Below, in pieces: positions 1 through 7,537 of a stretch of DNA of 16,341 nucleotides (position 1 is its first letter; each line of letters begins with the position of its first letter). The notes under the pieces were generated by a model. The model saw only the letters and a program-made list of their open reading frames with translations. It had not been told where the DNA came from and did no database searches. The translations under genes were made by a program, and so were the position numbers. The DNA is from Pseudodesulfovibrio sp. (GTDB taxonomy: Bacteria > Desulfobacterota > Desulfovibrionia > Desulfovibrionales > Desulfovibrionaceae): NCBI GenBank assembly GCA_022712815.1, contig JAFLJW010000317.1:1-16341 (forward strand), given 5' to 3'.

Positions 1-566
1 ACGAGCATCTTGATAACGGAGTGGTCCGCTGGAACTTCTTCCCGGATCAATGCCGCCATTGTGACATGCCGCCCTGCAAGGACACTGGAGATCTCTATCA
101 TGAAGGAGCAATCCTTCAGGATGGCAAGACCGGAGCTGTGCTCTTCACGGACAATACCAAAAAGTTCAGCAAGAGCGAGTTCAACGATATCCGTGACTCA
201 TGTCCGTACGATATCCCCAGACGCAACGATAAAACAGGTCTCATGTCCAAATGCACCATGTGCAATGATCGCATTCACAAGGGCTTGCTGCCTGTCTGCG
301 TTCAGGTTTGCCCGACCGGGGCCATGCAGTTTGGTGAACGTGCCGATATGCTCAAGGTGGCTGAAAAGCGGTTGGCACTATTGAAAAAGGACTGGCCTGA
401 TGCGGATCTTGCCGACCCGGACGATGTGAATGTCATCTACCTGTTGATCGACAAGCCGGAGAACTATCACGAGTATTCGGTTGCAGATGCCTCAATGGGA
501 CCAATGACGAAGAAGCAATTCCTTGCCACTTTGACCAGACCGTTCAAGGCCATGGCAAAGGTATAA
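1..566 (+). CDS. fdhB: Formate dehydrogenase, iron-sulfur (beta) subunit, 3' part of gene
   Basis: The frame is open from the left edge (first full codon at base 3) to TAA at 564-566, so about 187 C-terminal residues are visible and the true start lies outside the window. The GTG at 21 is only an internal valine codon. Visible cysteines are CRHCDMPPC, a CPYD and CTMC...CVQVC, ending in the ferredoxin-type CPTGA. This is the four-cluster electron-transfer pattern of formate dehydrogenase beta subunits. FdhB carries electrons from the Mo/W catalytic subunit. No C-terminal membrane helix follows the last cluster, unlike E. coli FdnH, which fits the soluble periplasmic FdhAB of Desulfovibrio. The catalytic gene is presumably just upstream, and fdhE and fdhD follow on the same strand. 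Related NrfC/DmsB-type ferredoxin subunits are the alternative, but the neighbours argue for FdhB. Confidence 0.9.
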   Translation, partial: EHLDNGVVRWNFFPDQCRHCDMPPCKDTGDLYHEGAILQDGKTGAVLFTDNTKKFSKSEFNDIRDSCPYDIPRRNDKTGLMSKCTMCNDRIHKGLLPVCVQVCPTGAMQFGERADMLKVAEKRLALLKKDWPDADLADPDDVNVIYLLIDKPENYHEYSVADASMGPMTKKQFLATLTRPFKAMAKV

Positions 567-593
567 AACAGTTATAACTACCTCTCTCAAGGA

Positions 594-632
594 GGGACCG
601 AGTCGCTTACAAAGACGGGGCGGCTCGGTCCC
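594..632 (+). promoter_or_regulatory. Strong intercistronic hairpin between fdhB and fdhE
   Basis: Bases 594-606 pair with 620-632 over 13 bp (nine perfect outer pairs GGGACCGAG/CTCGGTCCC, one T-G wobble, then three more pairs) around a 13-nt loop. It lies 27 nt after the fdhB stop and 24 nt before the preferred fdhE start. No T-tract follows; the downstream bases are AAAAGAGAAAAT. It therefore does not look like a standard rho-independent terminator. A likely role is 3' protection of the fdhAB message, or partial termination so that less FdhE/FdhD is made than enzyme. The role is inferred. Confidence 0.6.
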
Positions 633-656
633 AAAAGAGAAAATATGGAGCTTAGC

Positions 657-1574
657 ATGAAGCCGGCATCTTCCCAGAAAGCTGTTGAAACGACACTTGA
701 AATTATTAGAAAGCGTATCCCCGCGTACAGTGAAATTATTGACAGGTTCAGCCCTCTTTTTCTGTTGAAAGCGAGCTTGCGCGACGCTTTGGTCAAAAAA
801 GAACTCAAGCTCCCGGAAGTCGTGGCCGTGAAGCTTTCTGACGGAGTCCCGGTTCTTGCCGGAAAAGATATGTCCATGTGGACAGCGGAGTTCGTTGAAG
901 TCGCAGACAAGATGTTTCCGGCATTGGCCGACTCCCTTGAACTCGATGAAGAAACTCGAGATCTTTTACGTGAATACTTGATCGATCCTGATAATCTTTT
1001 GGGACTTGTCCAGGCCCGGATTGACGGTAACTGGAAACACTTTGAGAACACCTCCAAACAGCTTGGCATATCACCGGACCATGTGCTGCTGTATATTTCA
1101 GAGAACGTTTGCACCCCTGTCTTTTCTGCTATAGCCGAGCTTTTGGGCAAGTCCCTTTCAGATGACATCTGGGACAATGGCAACTGTCCGGTCTGTGGTT
1201 CATCCCCCTCCATTTCACACCTGTCATCCATAGAGGTCACAGATCTCGATCACCTAGTGGGCGGCGGTGGCAAAAAGTATCTTCATTGTTCCCTGTGTGG
1301 TCACGACTGGCGTTTCAAGCGCAATGCCTGCTTTGCCTGTGGCAATGATGAGAACGGGTCTCGTGAGTTTTTTTATGTGGATGATGTGAAGCATGAGCGG
1401 ATTGAGGTCTGTCACAAATGTGGGACGTATTGTTTGAGTATCGACTTGCGGGAGTGTGAAGTTCCCCCTCAGTTGGATGTTGCTCAACTCGGCCTTATTC
1501 ATCTTGATATTTATGCGCATAACAACAAGTTCCGCCCTGCTACGCCAACGCTTTGGAATACTTTGGATTCGTAA
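657..1574 (+). CDS. fdhE: Formate dehydrogenase accessory protein FdhE
   Basis: FdhE is a cytoplasmic rubredoxin-like metal-binding factor needed for maturation of active formate dehydrogenase. The product (305 residues, close to the family length of about 300) has a helical N-terminal half. Four CxxC pairs follow in the C-terminal half: CPVC (about 177), CSLC (211), CFAC (225) and CHKC (252), the usual FdhE zinc/iron-binding arrangement. I chose the ATG at 657 because GGAG (647-650) lies 6 nt upstream of it. An in-frame ATG at 645 would add four residues but has only a weak A-rich leader. The gene follows fdhB and is 12 nt from fdhD, so the three look like one transcription unit, broken only by the hairpin at 594-632. 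Confidence 0.88.
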   Translation: MKPASSQKAVETTLEIIRKRIPAYSEIIDRFSPLFLLKASLRDALVKKELKLPEVVAVKLSDGVPVLAGKDMSMWTAEFVEVADKMFPALADSLELDEETRDLLREYLIDPDNLLGLVQARIDGNWKHFENTSKQLGISPDHVLLYISENVCTPVFSAIAELLGKSLSDDIWDNGNCPVCGSSPSISHLSSIEVTDLDHLVGGGGKKYLHCSLCGHDWRFKRNACFACGNDENGSREFFYVDDVKHERIEVCHKCGTYCLSIDLRECEVPPQLDVAQLGLIHLDIYAHNNKFRPATPTLWNTLDS

Positions 1575-1586
1575 GAGGGGAAGGTC

Positions 1587-2384
1587 ATGCCTACGATGCA
1601 CCTGCGCGCACTCAAAGAGGAGGAAGCGAAACGGCGACCGGATTCTTCTGGTGGTTCGGAATTGTCGAATTTCGTTTCTCCCAGAATACTGCAAAAGTAT
1701 GCAGATGGAGAATTCAACCTTGACAGCGGTCTCATCGCTGTGGAGGAGGATATCAGACTTCGTGTCCAGGATCATTCCGAAGTGACCCTAGCCAGAACTC
1801 CGGGGGATGACCTGAACCTGATAGCGGGTCATCTCTTTTCGCGCTCCATGATCCGTGAGCCGGAAGATATTCTGAACATTTCTTTTCACACCCGGCACTT
1901 ATCTCTTGCGGATATCGTGCTCAGGTCTCCGAAGATCATCCGCAGGATATACCCTTTCCCGCATCCGATACAGTTTGACCCGGAGCAGATATTTGAATTC
2001 AAGGCGATGTTTGAAAAGCGTCAGAACCTGTTCAAGAATACGAGAGCCACTCATGCGGCGGCCTTGATCTCCGGCGATGGTAAATTATTGGCCTTTGGCG
2101 AAGATGTGGGAAGGCATAATGCCTTTGACAAGGCTATCGGATGTGCGCTTCTGGAAGGCTCTCTTGAAAATGTAGCCGTAGCCATGCTCTCCTCTCGCTT
2201 GGCACTCGAATTGACCATCAAGGCCGCAACAGCCAATATCCCCATTCTTTGCGGTTTCTCAGCTGCCACCAGCTCAGGTATTGAGTTTGCCGAGAACAAT
2301 AACATCACCCTCCTAGGCCGTATTCGGAAAAGAGCACTCGTAGTATACGCCCACGGTTGGAGATTGCGAAAAGGGTCACGATAA
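1587..2384 (+). CDS. fdhD: FdhD-like formate dehydrogenase accessory protein lacking the CxxC loop
   Basis: The 265-residue protein has the FdhD hallmarks: LARTPGDDLNLIAGHLF (residues 68-84), the signature EDVGRHNAFDKAIG (172-185) and a C-terminal NITLLGRIR segment. In E. coli, FdhD passes sulfur from IscS to the Mo-bisPGD cofactor of FdhF using a CxxC pair (C121/C124). Here the stretch that should carry it, between VLRSP (111-115) and FDPEQIF (130-136), is shortened and has no cysteine. The only cysteines are C186 and C222, both downstream of that loop. The reading frame is intact and the motifs on either side are conserved, so this looks like a natural variant, not a frameshift. An RBS-like AGAGGGGAAGG precedes the ATG. 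Cofactor binding without classical cysteine sulfur transfer is one possibility. Confidence 0.85.
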   Translation: MPTMHLRALKEEEAKRRPDSSGGSELSNFVSPRILQKYADGEFNLDSGLIAVEEDIRLRVQDHSEVTLARTPGDDLNLIAGHLFSRSMIREPEDILNISFHTRHLSLADIVLRSPKIIRRIYPFPHPIQFDPEQIFEFKAMFEKRQNLFKNTRATHAAALISGDGKLLAFGEDVGRHNAFDKAIGCALLEGSLENVAVAMLSSRLALELTIKAATANIPILCGFSAATSSGIEFAENNNITLLGRIRKRALVVYAHGWRLRKGSR

Positions 2385-2408
2385 ACTGAAGCAGCAAAGA
2401 AACTTGCT

Positions 2409-2430
2409 GGCCGAACGAGTCGGTCCTTTT
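2409..2430 (+). terminator. Weak candidate terminator after fdhD
   Basis: GGCCGA (2409-2414) can pair with TCGG-T-CC (2420-2426) with one bulged base and a 5-nt loop. The stem is followed directly by TTTTCTTG. It sits 25 nt after the fdhD stop, in the short gap before the convergent activator gene, where a terminator is expected. The stem is short, so this is tentative. Confidence 0.35.
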
Positions 2431-2454
2431 CTTGTGCCTCCTTTTTATTCATTT

Positions 2455-3864
2455 TCACATGGTTGTGCTGTTCGTCTTGTTTTTTGTGGATATTCCGGCC
2501 AGTCCGAGGTGGCGATAGATGCTGGGGACACTTAGTTCTGCGTGTTGGCTCGCCTTGGTGACATCATATTCGCATATTTCCATCAGGTGCTGGAAGTACG
2601 CCTGATCGCGGATCGCCTTGTATTCTCCATATGTCAGGGGGCTGTTGTTTTCCCTGTTGGAAGGCTGTTTTGGTGCCTGGTGTTTCTTTTTGTCCTTGTT
2701 AAGATAGGATACGCGAATATGGGTCGGCAGGTGCTTTGGGTAAACAACAGGGTCATGTCCTGTCTCGATGACGGCAGCTTCCATGACATTGCTGAGTTCC
2801 CTCACATTCCCGGGCCATGCGTAATCTTTCAGGATTTTTATTAGTTGCTTTGATAATTTCTTGGAGCCAAAACCGTAGCGGTCGCAGGCTTTTTTTGTGA
2901 AATGAGCGGCGAGTTCTGTCAGATCGTTTCCACGGTCGCGCAGGGCAGGCAGGGAAACTTCCACAGTGCATAGTCGAAACAACAGGTCGCTTCGGAAAGT
3001 TCCGACCTTGGTCATTGCTTCCAGATTCCGGTTTGTGGCGGCCACGAGGCGAAAATCGCTTGTTTCTTCCCTTGTGGACCCGACCGGACGATAGCGGTGC
3101 TCTTGCAGCACTCGCAAAAATGATTTCTGCAAGGATGGCGGAAGCTCTCCTATCTCATCCAGAAACAGTGTTCCCCCATTGGCCTCGGCAACAAGCCCCT
3201 TGTGATCGGAATGCGCCCCGGTGAACGATCCTTTTTTGTGGCCGTACAGGATGCTCTCCAAAAGAGTTGCCGTGAGGTTCGAACAGTCAACAGTGACAAA
3301 CGCATTGGTTTTCCGGGGGCTGTTGGCGTGAATAGCATGGGCGGCCAGCTCCTTTCCCACGCCGGTCTCTCCCAGGATGAGGACGCTTGCCTCACTTTTT
3401 GCTGCCCTGCTCATGAGTTGCCTGGCGCGTTCCATGGATGAATCGCTGCCGATGATACCGCACTTGTTGAAAGAGGGAGGTGATTCCATGTCGGAACTTC
3501 TGTTTTCCCGGTAGTTCAACGCGCTTGTGAGAGAAGCCTTGATGCTTGAAGGTGTTGCCGGTTTTTGGATATAGTCCCACGCGCCGCTGTCCAGAATCTT
3601 ATGGGCACCATCGCTGTCGCGCAGGCCGGTGATAACGATGATCTCCGGGTGTGTGCTTGTTGCCGATAGTTCATTGATTGCCTCGTGCCCGTCTCCATCC
3701 GGCAGGTTCAGGTCCAGATAGATGATGTCCACGCCTGTTTCGGCCTGAGCTATTCCATCTGACAGGCTGCCTGCCAACAGGACCGCGTGGCCCATGTCCG
3801 TAAAACATCGGGAAAGGCTGTTGCGGATGAGTTCGTCGTCGTCGATTACGAGTATTCTGGCCAT
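2455..3864 (-). CDS. Sigma-54-dependent response regulator (NtrC family)
   Basis: The 469-residue protein has the full receiver / AAA+ / Fis-type layout. Receiver residues 1-118 have the acidic triad D8-D10, phospho-acceptor D51 and K101. The AAA+ domain (about 135-375) has Walker A GETGVGKE (165-172), GSFTGA (212-217, a one-residue variant of the sigma-54-contacting GAFTGA loop), Walker B FLDE (234-237) and arginine fingers FRSDLLFRL (290-298). The C-terminal HTH lies around 425-455 (KASQHAELSVPSIYRHLGL). It should be phosphorylated by the kinase encoded just upstream and remodel sigma-54 RNA polymerase. The start at 3864 lies 15 nt after the kinase stop, so the two are co-transcribed. A sigma-54 promoter at 6045-6060 is its obvious local target, though this is inferred. 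Confidence 0.93.
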   Translation of the reverse strand: MARILVIDDDELIRNSLSRCFTDMGHAVLLAGSLSDGIAQAETGVDIIYLDLNLPDGDGHEAINELSATSTHPEIIVITGLRDSDGAHKILDSGAWDYIQKPATPSSIKASLTSALNYRENRSSDMESPPSFNKCGIIGSDSSMERARQLMSRAAKSEASVLILGETGVGKELAAHAIHANSPRKTNAFVTVDCSNLTATLLESILYGHKKGSFTGAHSDHKGLVAEANGGTLFLDEIGELPPSLQKSFLRVLQEHRYRPVGSTREETSDFRLVAATNRNLEAMTKVGTFRSDLLFRLCTVEVSLPALRDRGNDLTELAAHFTKKACDRYGFGSKKLSKQLIKILKDYAWPGNVRELSNVMEAAVIETGHDPVVYPKHLPTHIRVSYLNKDKKKHQAPKQPSNRENNSPLTYGEYKAIRDQAYFQHLMEICEYDVTKASQHAELSVPSIYRHLGLAGISTKNKTNSTTM

Positions 3865-3879
3865 GTTTTTCCCACCGTC

Positions 3880-5754
3880 CTATGCACAATATTTTCTGAC
3901 GTTTTCCACCAAAACACGCGGTGTCATCGGTTTCATTATGAATCCGGCCACGCCAGCATCCCGGGCCTGAGCCTCAAGATTGGGTTCCACATGGCCGGTA
4001 CAGATCACTATCCTGGCATCAGTTTCATGCTCGAGAATACGGGTTGCCATTCCCATACCGGTCATGCCCGGCATGGATTGGTCCGTGAGTATCATGTCGT
4101 ACTTTCCCTTGGCTCGGAAAAATTCCTTGAGTCCTTCCGCACCGTTATCCGCTGTGAACACTTCGTAGCCAGCATCCCGCAGCACTCGTTTCATGGCCTG
4201 GAGAGCTCCGCTGTCATCGTCCACCAGCAGCAGGCGGCCAGTTGTCCGTGAGGCAGGGTTGTCTTCCCTGGAAATTGTTTTCACCTCAGGCGTGGAGCAT
4301 GGCAGGTAGACCGTGAATACCGTGCCTGAACCTGGGGTGCTGTCCACATGGATGGAACCGCCGTTGCAGCTTGTGATGGCGTGAACAATAGCCAACCCCA
4401 TGCCGGTGCCGCCGCTTTTCTTTTTGCTCGTGTAAAACGGTTCAAATATACAACCGATTGCGTTTGGCTCAATGCCGCAGCCGGTATCGGATACCTTCAT
4501 GACCACATGATCTCCCAACGCCAGTCCGGGATGGGGCGCATCTTTTTGCGAGTCCAGATAGAGGTTGGAAATTGATATGGACAGGGTTCCCCCGTCCGGC
4601 ATGGCCTGAACAGCGTTTCGACAAAGATTGAGTAGAATCTGCTGGATCTGCGATGGGTTGGCCAGCACACAGTCATGTGTCGCCAGGTAGTCCACTTCCA
4701 GAGAGATATGCTTCGGCAGGGAGGCCTGAAGAAGTCCCAGATTTTCTTGCGCCAGCGGGGTCAGGTGCAGCGGAGACCGGGTGATATCCTGCTGTCGGCT
4801 GTATTCCAGCACTTGCTCCACCAAATCTGCGGCCTTGTACGCGGCCTGCAATGCTTCGGCCAGCGGGGCGTTGATTTCCGTGTGCGTGGATTTGTCCAGC
4901 GCGTAATCAATGTTGAAAATGATAGGTACGAGATTATTGTTGAGGTCATGGGCGATGCCGCCAGCCAGAACACCGATGGCGCGCATTTTCTGGGCCTGAA
5001 AGAGTTCCCGCTCCACCCGTTTGAGTTCGGTTATGTCCACGCCCAATTCCATGACCAGAGGCTCGCCGTTTTCGTCCTCGAACGGGAAATCATAGATATG
5101 GAAGGTCCGCCCGGCGGCATCCGTGAACTGCCAGTCCACGGGCTTGCCGGTGTCAAAAACCCTGAACGTGGGACAGTGGGGGCATGGATCGGCGCGCCCT
5201 CCGAAAACTTCGTAGCACCGCCGCCCTTTGGTCTCGCCATAGAATGTAATGGTCTTCTTGTTCGCATACGCCACAGTGTAGTCGCGTCGCTGCATGTACA
5301 CGAAAATAGGTAGTTCATTGATAATATTGAAGAACAGCTTGCGCCCTCGTTCGCGCAACATGTCTGACTGGCGGCGCAGTACTTGTTCTGCCCGAAGTGC
5401 ATCCTCAAACTCTGAGGTCTCGTGAATCTCCCTTATCTCGGCAATAATCAGGTCTTTTTCAAGCGGAACCAGCCGACAACACAAGCTGCAATGTTTGGTT
5501 GTCGCGGTGTTATTCCATGTGAACTGGTGTTCTTCGGCATTCTTGCGGGCTGTCACCACTCCCTCTGCCAGAGCGAGGAGAAATGAGTCCGGGAACGGAA
5601 GGTCCGAGAGATTATTGCCTGCCAGCGGTGTGGTCAGGCGTGGGAGCATGTCGTTGAAAGCTCGGTTGGCATAGGTGATGACATCGGACTTATCCAATGT
5701 GACGAGTGCGCACGGACTGTGCTCGGCATAGAGTTGGAAGCTGGCTGAAATCAT
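3880..5754 (-). CDS. Cytoplasmic PAS-PAS hybrid histidine kinase with C-terminal receiver
   Basis: A 624-residue sensor kinase with no membrane segment or signal peptide, so it should sense an internal signal. Two PAS-like regions (about 5-110 and 140-245) precede the DHp helix with H-box GGIAHDLNN (phospho-His H269). The catalytic domain has N-box LLNLCRNAVQAM (374-385), G1 VSDTGCGI (421-428), F-box FEPFYTSK (437-444) and G2 GTGMGLAIV (449-457). A receiver follows (about 506-624) with D512-D514, phospho-acceptor D558 and K608. PAS2 carries C180 and C191-P-H-C194, and PAS1 has CSLCC (89-93), cysteine groups that could bind a metal or respond to redox. It is first in an operon with the sigma-54 activator. 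Phosphate transfer to that activator, directly or through the receiver, is inferred. The RBS before the ATG is weak (GAGACAG). Confidence 0.92.
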   Translation of the reverse strand: MISASFQLYAEHSPCALVTLDKSDVITYANRAFNDMLPRLTTPLAGNNLSDLPFPDSFLLALAEGVVTARKNAEEHQFTWNNTATTKHCSLCCRLVPLEKDLIIAEIREIHETSEFEDALRAEQVLRRQSDMLRERGRKLFFNIINELPIFVYMQRRDYTVAYANKKTITFYGETKGRRCYEVFGGRADPCPHCPTFRVFDTGKPVDWQFTDAAGRTFHIYDFPFEDENGEPLVMELGVDITELKRVERELFQAQKMRAIGVLAGGIAHDLNNNLVPIIFNIDYALDKSTHTEINAPLAEALQAAYKAADLVEQVLEYSRQQDITRSPLHLTPLAQENLGLLQASLPKHISLEVDYLATHDCVLANPSQIQQILLNLCRNAVQAMPDGGTLSISISNLYLDSQKDAPHPGLALGDHVVMKVSDTGCGIEPNAIGCIFEPFYTSKKKSGGTGMGLAIVHAITSCNGGSIHVDSTPGSGTVFTVYLPCSTPEVKTISREDNPASRTTGRLLLVDDDSGALQAMKRVLRDAGYEVFTADNGAEGLKEFFRAKGKYDMILTDQSMPGMTGMGMATRILEHETDARIVICTGHVEPNLEAQARDAGVAGFIMKPMTPRVLVENVRKYCA

Positions 5755-5804
5755 CTGTCTCGTTGCTCATCTTTTAATATATTACATTTTTCTACATTTG
5801 ATGC

Positions 5805-5817
5805 ACACTTTAAGTGT
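5805..5817. repeat. 13-bp palindrome, candidate operator
   Basis: ACACTT-T-AAGTGT is a perfect inverted repeat with a single central base. A looser outer pair, CTACA (5792-5796) and TGTAG (5815-5819), overlaps it. It lies about 50 bp upstream of the kinase start and about 260 bp upstream of the expected sigma-54 transcript start. It could be an upstream activator site for the neighbouring NtrC-type regulator, or autoregulate the kinase operon. No binding data can be inferred from sequence alone. Confidence 0.4.
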
Positions 5818-5887
5818 AGTTTGTCTTATCCTATTAATCAACACTAAATATTTATATTATAATATCTTGAAATAATAGTATAAAAGA

Positions 5888-5936
5888 TGATTATCCAGAG
5901 TACTCCAAAATTATTGTTTTTAATAAAGTGATTATC
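5888..5936 (+). repeat. Two direct copies of TGATTATC, 41 bp apart
   Basis: TGATTATC occurs at 5888-5895 and 5929-5936. The 41-bp period is about four helical turns, so both copies face the same side of the DNA. They sit about 110-160 bp upstream of the -24 element, the usual range for enhancer sites of sigma-54 activators. In AT-rich DNA an octamer repeat can be chance, so confidence is low. Confidence 0.25.
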
Positions 5937-6044
5937 AAAAATAATAAATCCAAAATTTATGCAGACACTTATTACTTAACGAAAATAACCAATTTTCTAA
6001 ATAAATATCTGATTTAAAAGTAGTATTTATAAAAATGAGGTAAT

Positions 6045-6060
6045 TGGCACGGAGGTTGTA
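6045..6060 (+). promoter_or_regulatory. Sigma-54 (RpoN) -24/-12 promoter for the GS-like operon
   Basis: TGGCACG-GAGG-TTGTA matches the consensus TGGCACG-N4-TTGCA at every defined position except one (GT instead of GC at -12). The GG and GT dinucleotides have the required spacing. Transcription would start near 6071, giving a leader of about 85 nt before the ATG at 6158. The divergent operon next door encodes a sigma-54 activator, which strengthens the call. Confidence 0.8.
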
Positions 6061-6157
6061 ATGTGAAAAATAGTTACAAATAATTGCATCGATGGAAAAT
6101 GCTAAAAAAATGTCACAACCAAGAGTGTCGTAATTGCCAAAAATAGGAATAAAGACA

Positions 6158-7534
6158 ATGAGCCTGCCTGAAACACCTTCAATTGATAGCATCAAGAAGC
6201 AAATTCGCGATAACGACATAGAATTTGTCAGATTTGAGCAGGCCGACTTGCACGGCGTGTCCAGAAGCAAGACTGTCCCGGTCGGATGTTTCATGGACTA
6301 TATTGATAATGGCCTGAATTTCTACGGCGGGCTTCTGGGGCTTGATGTCCAGTCCAAAGTACTAACCGGGACCGGATATGCGGAAGAAGTCGCCTTTGCC
6401 GACCATTGCACTGTTCCCGATCTTTCCACTTTCAGGGTCCTTCCCTGGGTTCCAAATACCGCTAATATTACCGTTGACCCTTATTGGTATGACGGTTCTC
6501 CGGCCATGGCTTCCCCCCGACTTTTGCTCAAGAAGATCATCGATCAGTTTGACGACATGGGGTATATTTGCCGGTTGGGATACGAATTCGAGTTCTACGT
6601 GCTGGACAAGGAGACCCTTAAGCCTGTGTACACCGGCCAGCCCATCTTCGTGACCCTGAAGAACAATTTCGACATCAATTATACATATGATTTGATGCGC
6701 AAGATGGATCAGGCCGGGGTGCGAATCATCACCCAGAATTCCGAACACGGTCCCGGACAGCAGGAGATCAACCTGTATTATCAGGATGGTCTGGCCGCTG
6801 CTGATACCGCCTTCATGTACAAGATGGGGGCCAAGGAAATCTCCCTTCAGCATGGTTACATAGCCACCTGGATGACCAAGCCATTTATCGAGTCCAGCGG
6901 TTCCGGTTCCCATTTTCATATCAGTCTGATCGACAAGAAGACCGGAAAGAACGTCTTCAACGATCCTGACGGAAAATTTGGGCTGTCTGATCTGGCCCGG
7001 AATTTCCTTGCCGGATTGTTGAAGCACGCCAGAGCCAACACCATCTTCACCGCGCCGACCGTCAATTGCTACAAGCGATACCGCGTCAATTCCTTTGCTC
7101 CTCACAGTGCGACATGGGGCATGGAAAATCGCACAGTCGGCATCCGCCTGAAAGGGTGTCGCGGTGAGAGCACTCATTTTGAGAACCGTCTGGCCAGTGC
7201 TGGCACCAATCCGTATCTCCTGGCGCTCAGCACTCTTGCGGCCGGTCTCGAAGGTATCCAGTCCTCCCCAAAGCTCCCTGCTCCCATTGAGGGAATCGCC
7301 TACGAACTCGACGATATTCCGAGGCTCCCGTTCACTTTGGATGAGGCCATCGAGGAATTTGAAAAAGACACTGATCTTCATGCCGTACTGGACCCGGAAT
7401 TTATCAAGCTGGTTCTGGCGGTCAAGAAATTCGAAGTGGAAAATGCAAAGACCCAGATTCCCGACTATGGCACGCCGGAGTTCAATGAGCGTGTCGATCC
7501 ATGGGAATGGGAATATTACATGGAACTGATCTAG
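6158..7534 (+). CDS. Glutamine-synthetase-like gamma-glutamyl-amine ligase
   Basis: The 458-residue protein has the GS-I fold motifs. Metal-binding glutamates lie in GYEFEFYVLD (141-150). SEHGPGQQEINL (195-206) and GSGSHFHISL (248-257) follow, then KRYRVNSFAP (306-315), the arginines in ENRTVGIR (323-330) and HFENRL (340-345). ATP/glutamate activation should be intact. Two acidic residues that bind ammonium in true GS seem lost. The flap glutamate of PGYEAP (E327 in Salmonella GS) aligns with F313 in VNSFAP, and the FDGSSIGGW segment holding D50 has no clear counterpart. PuuA-type enzymes show similar changes, so the acceptor is probably an amine other than ammonia. The ATG at 6158 has AGGA nine bases upstream; an in-frame TTG at 6134 would add eight residues. 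It is the first gene after the sigma-54 promoter. The substrate is unknown. Confidence 0.85.
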   Translation: MSLPETPSIDSIKKQIRDNDIEFVRFEQADLHGVSRSKTVPVGCFMDYIDNGLNFYGGLLGLDVQSKVLTGTGYAEEVAFADHCTVPDLSTFRVLPWVPNTANITVDPYWYDGSPAMASPRLLLKKIIDQFDDMGYICRLGYEFEFYVLDKETLKPVYTGQPIFVTLKNNFDINYTYDLMRKMDQAGVRIITQNSEHGPGQQEINLYYQDGLAAADTAFMYKMGAKEISLQHGYIATWMTKPFIESSGSGSHFHISLIDKKTGKNVFNDPDGKFGLSDLARNFLAGLLKHARANTIFTAPTVNCYKRYRVNSFAPHSATWGMENRTVGIRLKGCRGESTHFENRLASAGTNPYLLALSTLAAGLEGIQSSPKLPAPIEGIAYELDDIPRLPFTLDEAIEEFEKDTDLHAVLDPEFIKLVLAVKKFEVENAKTQIPDYGTPEFNERVDPWEWEYYMELI

Positions 7535-7537
7535 ATA

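Larger units (their letters stand above)
5755..6157. other. AT-rich divergent regulatory region
   Basis: This 403-bp gap separates the divergent kinase and GS-like genes. Its base composition is strongly AT-rich against GC-moderate flanking genes, and stop codons are dense in all frames. It contains the sigma-54 promoter, a 13-bp palindrome, a perfect 12-bp AT palindrome (5854-5865, ATATTATAATAT) and two copies of TGATTATC. I see no convincing sigma-70 promoter for the kinase gene. On the - strand, TGTGCA and TAATAT with a 17-bp spacer (within 5776-5804) is a poor match. No tRNA, small RNA or credible coding region was recognised. Confidence 0.8.

Noticed and set aside
3202..3441. Short + strand open frame inside the sigma-54 activator gene
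   Set aside because: It lies opposite the conserved AAA+ core and has no motif of its own.
6092..6133. 13-codon mini-ORF in the leader of the GS-like operon (MENAKKMSQPRVS), a possible leader peptide
   Set aside because: There is no Shine-Dalgarno sequence before its ATG, and no regulatory codon run or attenuator hairpin follows.
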